64,000 nt of DNA from Phallus indusiatus. Taxonomy: Eukaryota; Basidiomycota; Agaricomycetes; Phallales; Phallaceae. The notes beneath the pieces were generated by a model. That model was not told the DNA's origin, ran no database searches, and saw only the letters and a program-made list of their open reading frames with translations. A program made the translations under genes and the position numbers. Below are positions 36,107 through 48,697 of this stretch, piece after piece (positions within the stretch are counted from its first letter, which is position 1; each line of letters starts with the position of its first letter). The stretch covers positions 1 to 64,000 of the forward strand of contig JAQFWX010000172.1 in the NCBI GenBank assembly GCA_027605045.1, given 5' to 3'.

Positions 36107-37118
36107 AAATTAAATGAACATCAGAGCTGTCGGTTTGTTCTTACACTCAAAGGTGATCCAAGCTACGCGACCGGGGTATATCGTTCTGGAAATGAATTGC
36201 GGATCGTACGTGAGGATGATAAAGACAGCTCGCTTCTCGATTTCGAGGAATGAGTTTAAAACCTGGCATGCAAATAAAGGCTGGTACTTGGTTTTACCGG
36301 AGCATTGAACCAATTTATTTATAGTACATGGAAAATATGTTCTGCTACAATACGCTTAGAGTTATGCAGAATCAAAGCGTTAGACAAACCCAATGATCTT
36401 CACTTTGGACTAATATTAGACAGGACCTGAATGAACATACTAAAATTGTTGCAGAATTGAATCCAAATCCCATCCTGAGTGGATGAAATTTCTTGATCGC
36501 TCGAATGATCCTGGCTGCCAGGAGTATTCTGTAATTAATAAGGAGTGTCACCGTGCTTTTCTGGCGTCGGATGATGATAACACACTCGTCTAGTCTCATA
36601 GAACACTCGCAACGTGGAACAAGAAGTTTGCATGCTCTTTATTGAACAACGAGAGATGATAAACGTACTATAGCTCAAAAGTGTGCCATTGCGCCTTGTT
36701 GCAGTTCGATGCAGTGTACAGTGCATGACCGTCACAGCCACTGTACCGGTCGCCCAAACTACAGACTGAATTATGCCAAAAACGAGGCGGAGATCTTTGC
36801 ATTGCTCTTGACTTAGTCAAATCCTTTAAATTAGTAGGCATAAATTATAGATATATCTATAAATAAATACAGAATGTTTTGAGCTGCAATCCCATAACCA
36901 AAAAAACACCATGATACACTGTAAATCTTATGACAGATCATAATTATATTTTAAATCCAATCTATAAGGAGAGGGCTGTACGCGGAAGAAGGAAGGCATT
37001 TCGCCGTGATCCCATGAGTATCATTATCACGTTCGAAGACTCGAGGTGCCTCCTTAATCTCACGTCGGTGAAGTATATTTCCCAGAGTGAAGTTTCGCTA
37101 AATCATATAACCGCGCAT
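36107..37118. other. Intergenic, 1 kb
   Basis: No gene seen. The last exon of the minus-strand secreted gene may extend into the right part of this stretch (a splice at the gtgagc after the VLLK codons would move the stop to near 37070). Confidence 0.45.
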
Positions 37119-39254
37119 TTAATAACTCATCGGATTATTGTCCACTAAAAAAAGGCTCACCTTGAGCAAGACCGCTTGCACCTGTCCAAATTCAATTGTA
37201 TCCCCATCTTGCCACAAGGGTCCAAGTTCCCCTTCTACACCCCTATTTACATCAACCGCAGCGTCAACTTCAATCGAAACTATAGTTTCTCCTCTTTCCA
37301 TCAGGTCACGAGGATGGTCTCTTTTGGTAAAAGTGCCCTGTGTGCTGGCAGATAGAGTAGAGGAACAATCGGTCTCAACGAATACCTGCCGACTTTGAAT
37401 TAAAAAAGGTGCAAATGGACAAGGTTACATAAATCATATAGCCTTACATCGGCCGTTAGAACATTATCGAGCACACTGATACCGAAGCTGAGCTAAATGG
37501 GAAATGTGAGCGAAACAATTCACCGAATAGGTGAAGAAGCAACCTTTGGTATAAGATGTCCAGTGACGCTCATATTTGTGCCTACCGTAAGCGAAGGAGG
37601 GGTACTAAAATGAACAGCTTGAAAGAAGGGCAAGAAGAGACGGCTTTACGACAGGAGAGATGAACAAACGTACGATCATAAGAAATAGGTATAATACTGC
37701 GTGATGATTTACTCGAGTTGGACAGGAAAACCATGTGAATATGATGGATAATCCATTGAACATTTACGGCTCCCGCGGTTTGCAGTGTCGCGTCAAAATC
37801 AGCTCGTGTATCAACCTCGAGTTTAGGTCCGAGAGTAAAAATTCTGTGAGAAATAATCATGATGCATGCAAAAATAGGCTAATAATTTTTTTTTGCTTTA
37901 CCCAGGAATGCTCAAGTCCGGAAGTCCAGCGGAAAAGATTGGTTTGTCTCCGGTGCTACCTGATAACTACACAAAATGAGGACGTTTGTGCTTATAAACC
38001 ATTTTTTAGGACATCACCTCCAAATTAACTTGAAAATCAAGATTCAGAGAGGCATTTCCCGTTATATCTAAAATGAATTATTTATGAGCTCTTGTTATCT
38101 CTCGTCAAGCTGAGTTCTTCTACCTGCTGTAAGTTGAAACTCGTCAACTTGAGGCGGAACGACGGTTCCCTGTTTGCTCGATTGACAGTCTGCAGAAATC
38201 GGATTTGAATAATACTTACTGCAATCTTGCCACCAAGAATAAGGGTACCATTTGCGGCTCCGGTGCCATTCTATGATATAAAGTGTTTATAATGTACTCT
38301 CACACTATGAGTACTATGACCGGATATCGCTTACGATCCGAAAATCCAGCTCAGCATCGTTTCCCTCCAATATACATTCAACAGATTCATTGACCATCAT
38401 TACGCTTTCCTTAAAAGCAAACGGGATAGTCTTATTTAGGGACTCGGAAACTAGGCCGGGTTAAACTCGTACACAAGTTAGCATTAACACAGAAATGTCT
38501 TACATCTCGCTATAAAATGAGATTAAGAATCTGCAGCTAAACGTTTTGGGAGGGAACGAACGTTGTAGGACTGTATTTGTTGTCGGTGAAACTGAATTGC
38601 CCAGAGCTATTTGAAAGCTGACGTTTCCGCGGCTAGCATTAGTGCCAAATTCATTAGCTGACGAACATATCTTCATGAAAATTGACGACTCACGATGGAG
38701 GTATCCGTGCGAAATCATAATCCAAATTTATCGTATGCTGTGCTGTGTCGGTCTTGTTGATGGAGATAACCCTCGCAAAGGGTCCAGTTCCGCACTAAGA
38801 ATAATATCATGCATCGACGATTTGTCTCGTGAGTGTGTAATGAGACTTACATTCTCCGGAAGGCGTACGATGGTATTTTCGGCTCCTCCATTGAACAAGT
38901 GGTCGCAATACTGAGTTTGGTCCGGAGAACCTTCACAAGTCATTTGAACGATATGAGAACCAGAACTCCAATTCGAATCGCATGCCTGGATGTTCCAGCC
39001 TGCTTCTGGTGTAACATCTCCAATAAGCTCCTGAGGTCCGTTCTAAAGCGAAGTGATCAATAGTTTTACACCTAACTCGAAGATTGAATTAGGTGACATA
39101 CTATGGAAACGGTACGAGTTAGCGAGTTCACGTTGTCTCCCCCACTATGAGAACAGGTCCCTGATACACAAGGTGTAATGCGCGAAGTGACATGAGTGAA
39201 ACCCACTGAGACGAGAAGGAATGAGAGACGTAGGGTATCGGTCCTAGTACGCAT
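37119..39254 (-). CDS. Secreted DUF7223-like protein
   Basis: From ATG 39254 the product starts MRTRTDTLRLSFLLVSVGFTHVTS, a signal peptide, then SGTCSHSGGDNVNSL. A Cys-bearing region follows (WNIQACDSNWSSGSHIVQMTC, YCDHLFNGGAENTIVRLPEN, CGTGPFARVISIN). A beta-rich domain matches the large basidiomycete secreted proteins annotated as DUF7029/DUF7223: GTLILGGKIA, ITGNASLNLDFQVN, FSAGLPDLSIPG, FTLGPKLEVDTRADFDATL. The C-terminus contains VETDCSSTLSAS, VSIEVDAAVDVNRGVEGELG and VQAVLLK. At least ten short exons. The stop is uncertain: reading through gives VSLFLVDNNPMSY ending at 37119, but a gtgagc donor follows VLLK. Function is unknown. Confidence 0.65.
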
Positions 39255-40987
39255 GATAGACTTGAAAACTAAAAGTGCTTGAGAAAAGAGACTAGAAGCC
39301 TATACTCTCCAACTTTTCAAATGAAACCATTGACAAATTAAGTATGTCACCAGTGCTTCTACTCGTGGCTCGTTGATAAGGAAACCTGAGTATTTTTGGA
39401 TTGGGAGATGGTTTGTGAATGAGGAACAGCATGGTCCAACTCAGCCTTGCCCAAAGAGATATGCCTGACCCTCTAACTATCAATCACGGGTGCCAATACA
39501 TACATCAATCAGAAGAAGGTTAAAGAAAAACCGGTGCACGGTACTCGATACCGGTATCCCCGTCATCCCAGATCACCCGAACCCATCAAACGATGCGGCC
39601 AAGGGAGAATAGTTGGATCAACCATTCAAATGAAGAATTCGGTACACGTTAGTGCGCAAAAGACATACAATTATGGGCGGCTGATTGGCTTTCAAGAAGA
39701 GGAGAGTGAGGCCGGGACTAGCTAGTCGTTGAACACAGTAATATGTAGTATGCGTGGATATCAGACTCGGAGTTAGCCGATTTCCTCGAGCTGTACGGTG
39801 TACCCTTCCCTTTCAACGGCTCGCAGAACCTGCTTCCATATCCGTGTTAGTCAACTAACGCCTGATAGGTCTTGAAAAGATCGTTGATTTCTCGACGACC
39901 ATCAGCAGTTATTTAATGGATCTAGAAGTCAAGGCTATCTTCTAAACCTTATCATTTCAGCAATCTATGCTCTCTGCTCTGCTTAGGGAAATTTACTCTC
40001 CGCGAGTTATCTTCTACTGCAAAGATGCAAGGCCTGGACGCCTCTGGAGCTGATGTTTTATGGCTTTATCAGACAAGAACATTAGGCTTGGTTCTGTCGG
40101 AAAGGAAATCTAGTTGCAACGGATAGGGATTAAATAATGGTAAACTTGAGCACCGGCGATGGGTAATTGCGATTTGGTTAATTATTCTTTGATAGAATCC
40201 GATGAATGAATCTTCCTGCTGATATGTATACGTACTACTCGCCCTCAATCAGAACCAGATCGCCAGTCGGGGTCATTTGAGGGGCAAGCTCACAAGGTTG
40301 AAGGTCCTCCAGAGGTGTTCAACTTGAGTCACTTCATAGAATAGTCGCAGACGGACGAGGCGATACTGGATCATAAATGTCTTCCAGAGACGTCAATTTG
40401 ACAGGTCGACCAGGAGTTTCGCTGGCGACCGGTACTCACGCTGGCGAGCATAGACGCCGCTCGGACATTGTCACGTCAATCATGCCTGCAGCATTTCTCC
40501 AGTTGTTCACTCAGCTCCTCGGTCACCTGCTTTCTAGCACAAAGATCGTGTCTGAATTTTCGACCTGAAAATACTCCGAAATAATGAACAGGAAATCGGA
40601 TATGATAGGCACCATCTCCCAAAATGTTCTTCAACCAATTCGATATCAAATGAATGTTGCGAAGAATGGTCACGTTCTAGCTTGAAAACTCAGAGCGTAA
40701 TTCCATCATGGAGTGGTGAGAATTGCGTGTTTCCACTTGACCCAGATCGCTTACGTTGCCGCTTTTAAAAAGAACACTTTTATGCTCATGACGGGATCAC
40801 ATGTACCGCCAGGATATTGTCATGTGGATGGAGGTTGTGATACTACGCGATACTACTTAAGCATGATTTTATTCGCATAGATGGCTTATTTGGTGTCAGC
40901 TTAGTGAAGTTGTCAACTGGTATTTCACAACGTTTTGGGCCATTTGACTAACCAAGTCTAACCTTTTCGTCAGAGGCTTCGTTCAAT
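39255..40987. other. Intergenic, 1.7 kb
   Basis: Holds the divergent promoters of the DUF7223-like and esterase genes. Short frames only. Confidence 0.5.
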
Positions 40988-43237
40988 ATGGCAGCATTTC
41001 GAACAATCTTGCTCATGGCAAGCTGGGTCTCTATAGTTCGGTCTAGTGGAGCACCTTCTCCAAATTCTTTGGGATCTTCGCTCGTTCTTCTCCGTCAGAA
41101 CGACCTAAATTGTATGACCTTTTTCTCCCATTCGAATTGACATTCGTTTAAATGGTTTTTCAAATTCAGATACGGATGCTAGCAATCATGCAAGTACCAT
41201 CCTTCTGGATCCCATGACATTTGATGAAGCTGTGGCAAAATGCAACCTACTGAACGAAAATCTGGTCAACATTGATGCTGCGCCGAAATTCTCGGAGGAC
41301 CTGACATCATTACTCTCGTATTTGGAATATCGTAACGAGTACCCCAGCGGTCAAGCATTTTGGATTGGCGATACAAACCCCCGCCTAGCCAGGACAGTAC
41401 AACTCAAAAACGGAAAACTTGCCCAAAACTCTGTGTCGCCTGGTAGTCGCGTTGAGCTGCCTGCCCTGTGCTCGCAGAGCGCCCCATTTCGTCCCGCGAG
41501 CGACAGTGACAGTAATCCCGACTTGCAAGTCAGTGTTTCTTCGCTTTCGAAATCATTTACTGGGTAAGCCAATTTCACACTTTCATGAATGCCTTACTTA
41601 TGTTTCTGTGCAGCTTTCGCGATCAGCTTTCTTTTCGGTTCCTTGGCATACCTTACGCAAATCCTCCTTCGCGATGGGAGTATTCTACACTCTTCAACAA
41701 TAAATCCGTAAGCCACATTGACGCCACCGCTTACGGTGATCAATGTTGGCAAAGCGGTTCGGGTCCCTATAGCGAAGACTGCCTCTTCTTGAACGTTTTC
41801 ACACCCTTCCTTCCATCCTCTCCATCCGACAAAACAAACCTCAAACCCGTGTTATTCTGGATCCACGGTGGTGCATTCACAAGTGGAACAGGTGCAGATC
41901 CTACCTTCGACGGTGGTGCTTTAGTTTCGCGAGGGGACGTCGTTGTGGTAACGATTAACTACCGCCTTACCACACTGGGATTCTTAGCTCTCAACGATGG
42001 CACGATCAAAGGAAACTACGGTCTTGCAGACCAAATTGTAGCTCTGGAATGGGTCCAACAAAATATTGCCGCTTTCGGAGGTGACCCCAACCGCGTTACC
42101 ATCTTCGGACAAAGTGCCGGTGCTGGCAGTGTTCGGGCCTTGTTGGCGAGTCCACCCGCCAACGGCAAATTCGCAGCTGCTATCTCTATGAGCAACTTAG
42201 CTGGTGCGGATTATGCTACCACGTATTCTTTGTACTATACCCAGGCGCAGGAAGTCGAAGTCGCAGCCAATGCTATCATCAAAGAAGTTAATTGCCAAAA
42301 TGCCTCGGACGTTGTTGCGTGTCTGCGCGCTGTCCCACCAGACAATTTCGTCAATCTTCCCGATGTCGCACGATACCTTGTCGTTGATGGGACATATCTT
42401 CTCACAGACCAACTTGAGCTGAACAGGTCAGGCTTTACTGTCGATGTTCCAACCATATGGGGGCATATGCGCTTTGACGGAGCCGCATTCATTGGATACC
42501 CATCTCCCAACCAGGATTTAACTGTGGCACTAGAGTCCATCGTTGGTTCACAAAGTGCGGCAGCCGCAGCTCGACCCGACTTGTTCCCTATACCCGATGG
42601 ACCCAACGCTACTCTGAACATTTTCAACGTTACCGCTAGAATCGCGACCAATGTCGAATTCCGATGCTTAGACCAGAGCACAGCTTTGGCTGCTGTCAAA
42701 AACAAAATCTTCCCTACGGTGTATTTCTACTCATTTTACCGTTCATACCAGGCAAGTAATTCGGAAACGTTTCACCTGTTTTTTTTCATCTTAATATCTT
42801 CTTCTCAACACTAGACACCCGGTTTTGACCCTAACGCACCCGTTTGTGATGCCCCCAAAACACCCGAATTCCCCAACGGAGATCCGAATCTACCATACTT
42901 CCAGTGTCACTCAGGGGAACTATACTACGTCTTTGGAAATCTAGGTCAATTCGACCTTCCATTCCGAGATGATAATGACGTTTTCATGTCCCAAGTCTCC
43001 ATGGACCGTTGGGTCTCTTTCGCCTGGACTCATGATCCTAACCCATCGAAAGAACTTCTCCTTGCTCGTGGCTATCAGATTACTTTGGATAAATTGGAAA
43101 AAGACGGCAGTTGGGAACCCGTGAATGCGGAGAACCCTTCTCTGCACGTAATGGATTATCCTGGTGGCTCACAAATCCCTTTCGAAGAGCAGGCGCAATG
43201 TGATTTCTTGAACTTCCCATTTACTTTTTATGAGTAG
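40988..43237 (+). CDS. Secreted type-B carboxylesterase with lectin-like N-terminal extension
   Basis: Exons 40988-41111, 41170-41563, 41614-42751 and 42815-43237 join in frame to 692 residues. The first 20 residues are hydrophobic (FRTILLMASWVSIV), a probable signal peptide. Residues about 50-160 resemble a C-type-lectin-like fold: MTFDEAVAKC, LVNIDAA, AFWIGDT, and LPALCSQSAPF, where the usual FICEK would be. The hydrolase follows with FRFLGIPYANPP, GDQCWQ, SEDCLFLNVF, oxyanion-hole IHGGAF, nucleophile elbow GQSAGAGS, acid-residue region MRFDGAAF and histidine motif HSGELYYVFG, so the triad is present. The last intron (42752-42814) has a GC donor, gcaagt; the alternative gtaatt donor would give an early stop. 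Substrate is unknown. Confidence 0.88.
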
Positions 43238-43950
43238 ATTGTATATAAACTGTGTCTCAAAATAGAATCTTTCAAAGGTGTCACTGTCTGAACAATTATT
43301 TGGTTCAAGGCTGTTTCAAGTTTCCTTTGCTAGTATAGTTGTAAGCAAGCGCCAAGTCATACCCGCACCGTCGCCAGCGCCATTTTCTTTACCTGCTCCC
43401 TATCTTTTGTCGGTTATCGTCCAATCAATCCATGCATTCTTCGACGTTTATTTTGCCCGTCATGCTTCAAACATGACAAATTCAGAAACGAATCTGCTCA
43501 TAAGCTTCGCCGTGTTATGTCCCAAACGTTACCGTTGAACAGTCAGTTTCGCTCGCTCGCTAGTTTCTGAATATTTATTGATCTATTAGAACAGCATCAT
43601 GCTATTATACTTCGAGGCAATTTTTATAATCCTATTATTCCTAGCGAAGAATCATGAGTATGGTTCCCATTCATCTATTTAAATAATTTCATTCATACTT
43701 TGTCCAAACAATCGTTAGACAATTTGTGGCAGCAACAAGAAGAAAAAGAGAGACAGAATTGGTTGACTATACTTGAAGATTAACTCATATTGATTACTAT
43801 CCGACGTTGAAACCTCAACCAGCGCAGACGTTTGGATTTGAATTCAAGATCTTCACAACAAAGCAAGTATGTTTTCTTCACCAGTACTGATTTGGTTTGA
43901 AATACGAATAACCGACGTTTTTAGGTGGTGAAACATTCTTTCCGGACCTT
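43238..43950. other. Intergenic, 0.7 kb, convergent tail
   Basis: 3' regions of the esterase and the HMG-box gene. Nothing else seen. Confidence 0.55.
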
Positions 43951-45497
43951 TTATCCGCTCGTATAAGAAGGAACATAATTGTTAAACCATTCGAGTTGTG
44001 ATGATACATTCCCCTCCAAGTTATTGGACAGATTGAATCTGTCGAAGGTATCGTCACCCTCCATGGAATTCAGATGTGGACCAATAAGGGGTCCTTCCAG
44101 CACCTGAATGACGACTGGGAGTTTCGTAGCACGATTTACGTGAGCCATACTTCCGGAGGAGTGGAATGCCGGTTGTAGGAACTGAGCAGAGGAGGCGGTT
44201 CCGACAAACCTCTCAAACATATCCGTGCTGAAGTAAACGGTGTCGCTCAGGGAAGGTTGAGTTTGGGGTTGTACGGATGGAAGGAATTGGGGCTGCATGT
44301 TGAAACCAGATGGGTCAATATACTGGGCGTCGAACATCGCTGTCTACACGCGATAAAGTCAGACTTCTTTTCTCATGGAAGAACAACACGTGGACCTCTT
44401 ACCGTAGTGGCCATTCCTGCCGCTTTATCGTGAATGAACCTGGCTTGAAGTTGGTTTGCAGCAGTCGTAATGACAGGAGAAAGTTTGGGAATCTGGAACC
44501 CAGCGTGTCTCATGTCATCGCTACCCAGAGTACTGCCATACTCATCGTTATACGTGGAGAATTGATCGTTACTAAACACTTGTTCCGGATAATGCAAGTT
44601 CTCAGAGGAAGAAACTTCTTGTATCGCGGTTTGATGGAACGCCTCTAACGTGTGCTGATCGGAATCGGAAGGCGCTATCAACGGGCCAGTTAAGGCGGGA
44701 TCAGTGAGAGGAATGGCTGGCAAACTAGAATCCAAAGATCCTAAAGCAACCGCCTCAAGTTTCGGTTCTACTTTCTTCTTTGCACGCGCTTTACGTTTCT
44801 TGCTCGGTTCCGCCGACTTGGTCAGAGAAACTTTGTTTGTTTCTGGAAGATAAGTATTGCGTAACTCTTCACAGTGTACTTCTGTCTCTTCTTTGGTTTC
44901 CCTTTGTCGTCTTTTGGAAACGCATCCGCGACGAACCGGTTGATAAACGTAATCGGGAAACTTTTTGGCGTGTTCTTCGGCTGTTTCTTTCGCAAGATTA
45001 TACCAATACTCTCTTTCTTTTGGATCGAGACGTTTCCAGCATTCAGCAACGACGCGAGACAAGTTTTGCTGCCTCGACTCCGCTTCTTTGGGGATTTTAC
45101 CCTTCTTCAAAAAATCGGAACGATAGAGCAGGAATGCATTTGGAGGGCGGGTGATATAACCTTTAGGACGCTTGCGGTTGTGAAATGTGGGCAACGGAGT
45201 AGGGGGAGGATGAAGATCTACATCATTGGGCTTCGGGTTTCCACCTGGACTAAGGCTGGCAGACGGATATGAGGGGATGGTCAAAGCCGGACCTAAGCTT
45301 CCTGTAGGTGGACCGAAGGCCAAAGACGAAGATGAGAAGTCAATCAGGGCAGGGTTTTGTTCTAGGGTTTTTCCGTATTGTGTTATTGTTGAATCAAGTG
45401 GATTGACGAATTGATCGAAATCTCCGTAACCACATGACAAGTCGACGGATGGGTATTGCGGATACATACTCGACTCCCAGGTGCTGGAGACAACCAT
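43951..45497 (-). CDS. HMG-box transcription factor
   Basis: A MATA/SOX-type HMG-box protein in two exons; the intron is near 44340-44403. The box, around residues 110-185, reads YITRPPNAFLLYRSDFLKK, then ESRQQNLSRVVAECWKRL and EREYWYNLAKETAEEH, with the conserved N-terminal RPPNAF and the W and Y core residues. The N-terminus is Pro/Ser-rich (HPPPTPLPTFHNRKRP). Downstream, a basic patch (KKRKARAKKK) is a likely nuclear localisation signal. The C-terminal part is rich in Ser, Gln and acidic residues and may activate transcription. In Agaricomycetes such factors act in sexual development, as with Prf1/Pcc1; that role is inference from the fold alone. Confidence 0.82.
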
Positions 45498-48400
45498 CTT
45501 AAAACAGACACAACGTTTTCAAAGTACACGCGCACTGATGAAGCTGTTGCTCTGAAGTGGTGCAGGAGAAAGGACAATCAGTAACGCGGAGTCAAAGTCT
45601 TTGTCTTCTTTCTCAAACCCTGGGAACACGAGTTCTGTCTCGCCAGTTAGCCAACACAATAATTCGGAGTAACTATAACCGTCAACTTTACCTTCCTTGC
45701 AAAGATTTTAGCTTTCTTTCAGTAACCACTTATACCGTTCGATGCGGTTGCTTTTACGAGTCGGCTCCGGCTGCCAATCGGTCTCCGGCGCTGATCTTGT
45801 TATCTTATCTGTCATTTCCATTTGATAGGCGAGCGTCACGCGATATCACATGCAAACTGAGTGGAGGTTACTCTTGAAGTCAAAAGCGATAATCTTTTAC
45901 TGGAATACACTACTACTCCTGTACATGGAATAGTCCGAAGGAAAGGGGATAGAAGATTGCTGTTGGTTTCAGATCGAAAAAGAAAATGGATATACAATTT
46001 ATGAATGAAAACGGCAAGAAACTCAAACTTGTTTTAATACACGAAAAAATGCATACTCGGGTCGTCATATCCTTGTCGCTGCCACAGTTCTATCGTGGAC
46101 ACCAATTCGTGAAAACTAGGGAGTTTAGCGAAGACTCGGTTATCTTCCACCGGCGTTTGAGGAATATGAGACTTGACCGGAAGAACTTCGAGGATTGACC
46201 ATTCGTTCAAATCTATCTATGAAAGATTGAGACCTTGGTTGTATCGCGGGCCAGTCACATAAATACCTTGTTCGATGTTGCTTTGAATTTACTCGCGCCT
46301 GCATTCCGTTGGCGAGGTGTGTAAGACCAACGATGGTCCTAGAACTGAGATCAGATGCTAATCTCCATCAAAGCTGAAACTTAGAAGCTGCTCGAACTTT
46401 GACATTAAATTCCTTGTGGTACGAAAGGGTGTGTCTGATCTCGTTCTACAATAACATTATGGTTGATTCATCATCAGGCTTGTTCAAGTTGGAGGGTGCC
46501 AGCAACCGCACACTCACACCATTTCGTATTTTAGCCTCCATGAAAGGAAACCAAGCCCTTAGCGCGTTTCTAATTTCATCTAACGTTAGGCTTTTTGGGG
46601 GACCCTAAAATTGCTGCTTTGAGCAATTTCTTCCAAGGATGCTTGCGAACCGAATTCTTTTGTGCCATGGTTATGGCAATCGTCGAGATTAAATCCAGTC
46701 CTAGTCGTTCGCGGTTATTCTCTGTTATAATACCTGATTATTCTTCAGCAAACGGAAACTCAAAACGGGTCGGCTTACGTTCATCTTGATTCAGTCGCTT
46801 GGATTCTTCATGCGGATGCGGAGAATGATAAATCGGTTTTGGAATTTTACAGTTTTTTGGTTTGGGAGGATTATCGACGTTCGAAAACGAACCGTCTTCG
46901 TTCGACTGATGATATACCAGATTAGGTCTAGGAGGGTGGGTAATATAGGTCGGTACTGTTGACCTGCGACATGGATAAAAGACATGCTGCTTGAACTAGC
47001 TGAAGACATCATGTTTGTAGGTTTTTGCAAAGTATGCACCAAGTCTATGGGAATTATTGAAAACGACAGCTGTGTAAGCCTTAAGAGCCTCGACATTTTA
47101 TATGCGCTACGCCACAGGCCAACTCCTCGAAGCTCACGGTGAAAAATGTGACAGGAAATTTTTTTTTGCGTGAAACTGACCAAATCTCCAAGCTTGGACA
47201 GTTTGGCCTGATTAAGAAGTATCACGGCTGTGGCGATGCCATGTTTAGACAGACTCGACTGCTAATAAATCGCTGGGACCAACTTAAAGATGCCCTATCG
47301 CTAGATCATTCAGAAGCTGGAAGGAACAATGGGATTGGTTTTGGACATAAATCATGAAATGTAAGTTAAAATTATCTTCCTCGAATTCTTGGACCAAGCT
47401 TTACATTAGGGCATCCCTGGATATATCATGTCACCACCAATACGGCGAGAACCCGTCAAGCGACCCCCTGTCTACTTTTGTCTTCATTTTATTCTATTTT
47501 TAACAATATATGATAGAATATAATATAATACTCAAGTCACCCTTGAGCTAACTCACGGAAATTCAAAGGGCGGCACGTACATATGGAAATATTCCGTTGA
47601 TAACGATCTGGTGTTGGAATGACGGGGAATAAATCTATGGATCGGTAGCACATACCAAAACTAGGATTCAAAAGAAGTCACGACGTCGTCTGTATTGGTG
47701 TATGGTTTTTGGCCCATTTCATTATTATTCATGTGGTTTCAAATTCCAATACACTGCGTAGATTCTAATTCCCCAGTTTGTCCACAGGTCTGAATATAAA
47801 TCTTAAGCGAATAGATCAAGTCGAGGTGAAATTAATTTGATATGGTCCCGACCCAAAAAATCGATGCTATTGTCTATTGTGGCAACCATTTCTCATTGGT
47901 CTGAACCTAGTATTGACCAGTTTGGGTGACAATAACGTCTTTTTCGGATCTGATAAAGTTTTCCTTTCATACCACACAGATGCACGCGTATGTATATCCG
48001 CGGATTCACAGAAAGGGGAATTGCCAGGCGCATACATTGCTGAAGGACTCAGAACGAGTTAGTATCGACGGCGGTAAATTACGAGCGATAAATGCATACG
48101 ACTAACTCACCCGCAGTGTCACTGAGAACATCATAACACTATTTTTACGAGCGGGAGGCCAAATATCTTGAAAATTTCGCCTAGGATCCAGCTGCCAAAT
48201 CAAGTAAATCTATCTCGGCGCGCAACAGGGGAAATGAGGTATTTTTGAAATACATATTTGATAAAACAATTCTGCACTGAATCAACGTCAGTGGTCGCCG
48301 GTTACTAGCACTGATGGGCACGGATGTGTGGCATAAAACCCAGCGCAGCCCGGCGATTAAGTGAATGATGATCATGTAGAAGAATCTAGAGCTCCTACGT

Positions 48401-48697
48401 TGTCCAGCAATTCGGATTGGTATTATGTCCCCGACCCTAAGATAGCAGGCAGTGTGCATTACCCCTGCACCATGCAACTGTGGGAAAGTGGCACTTGGAA
48501 AATATACATACATTCTGCGAATTTAAAATGATGAGCGTGGCGAGCCTATACATACTAGTTTGGTAGTGGAGAAAATGACGCATCTGGACAATACGCTTTA
48601 ACCTATCAGTTTCGCCGGAGGGTGGTATTTGCATAAGACCGCATGACTGGTTTTTATTGTAGGATACAGTCGAACGAAGGAGTAACAAAAATATTGT
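45498..48697. other. Intergenic, 3.2 kb, the longest gene-free stretch
   Basis: Contains the promoter of the HMG-box gene on the left and the 3' end of GPI16 on the right. I looked for hidden multi-exon genes on both strands and found none; the frames around 46.4-47.2 kb show no motif. AT-rich around 47500-47530. Confidence 0.5.

Noticed and set aside
46791..47225. 144-residue minus-strand frame
   Set aside because: No motif, no consistent exons, codon use unlike neighbours.
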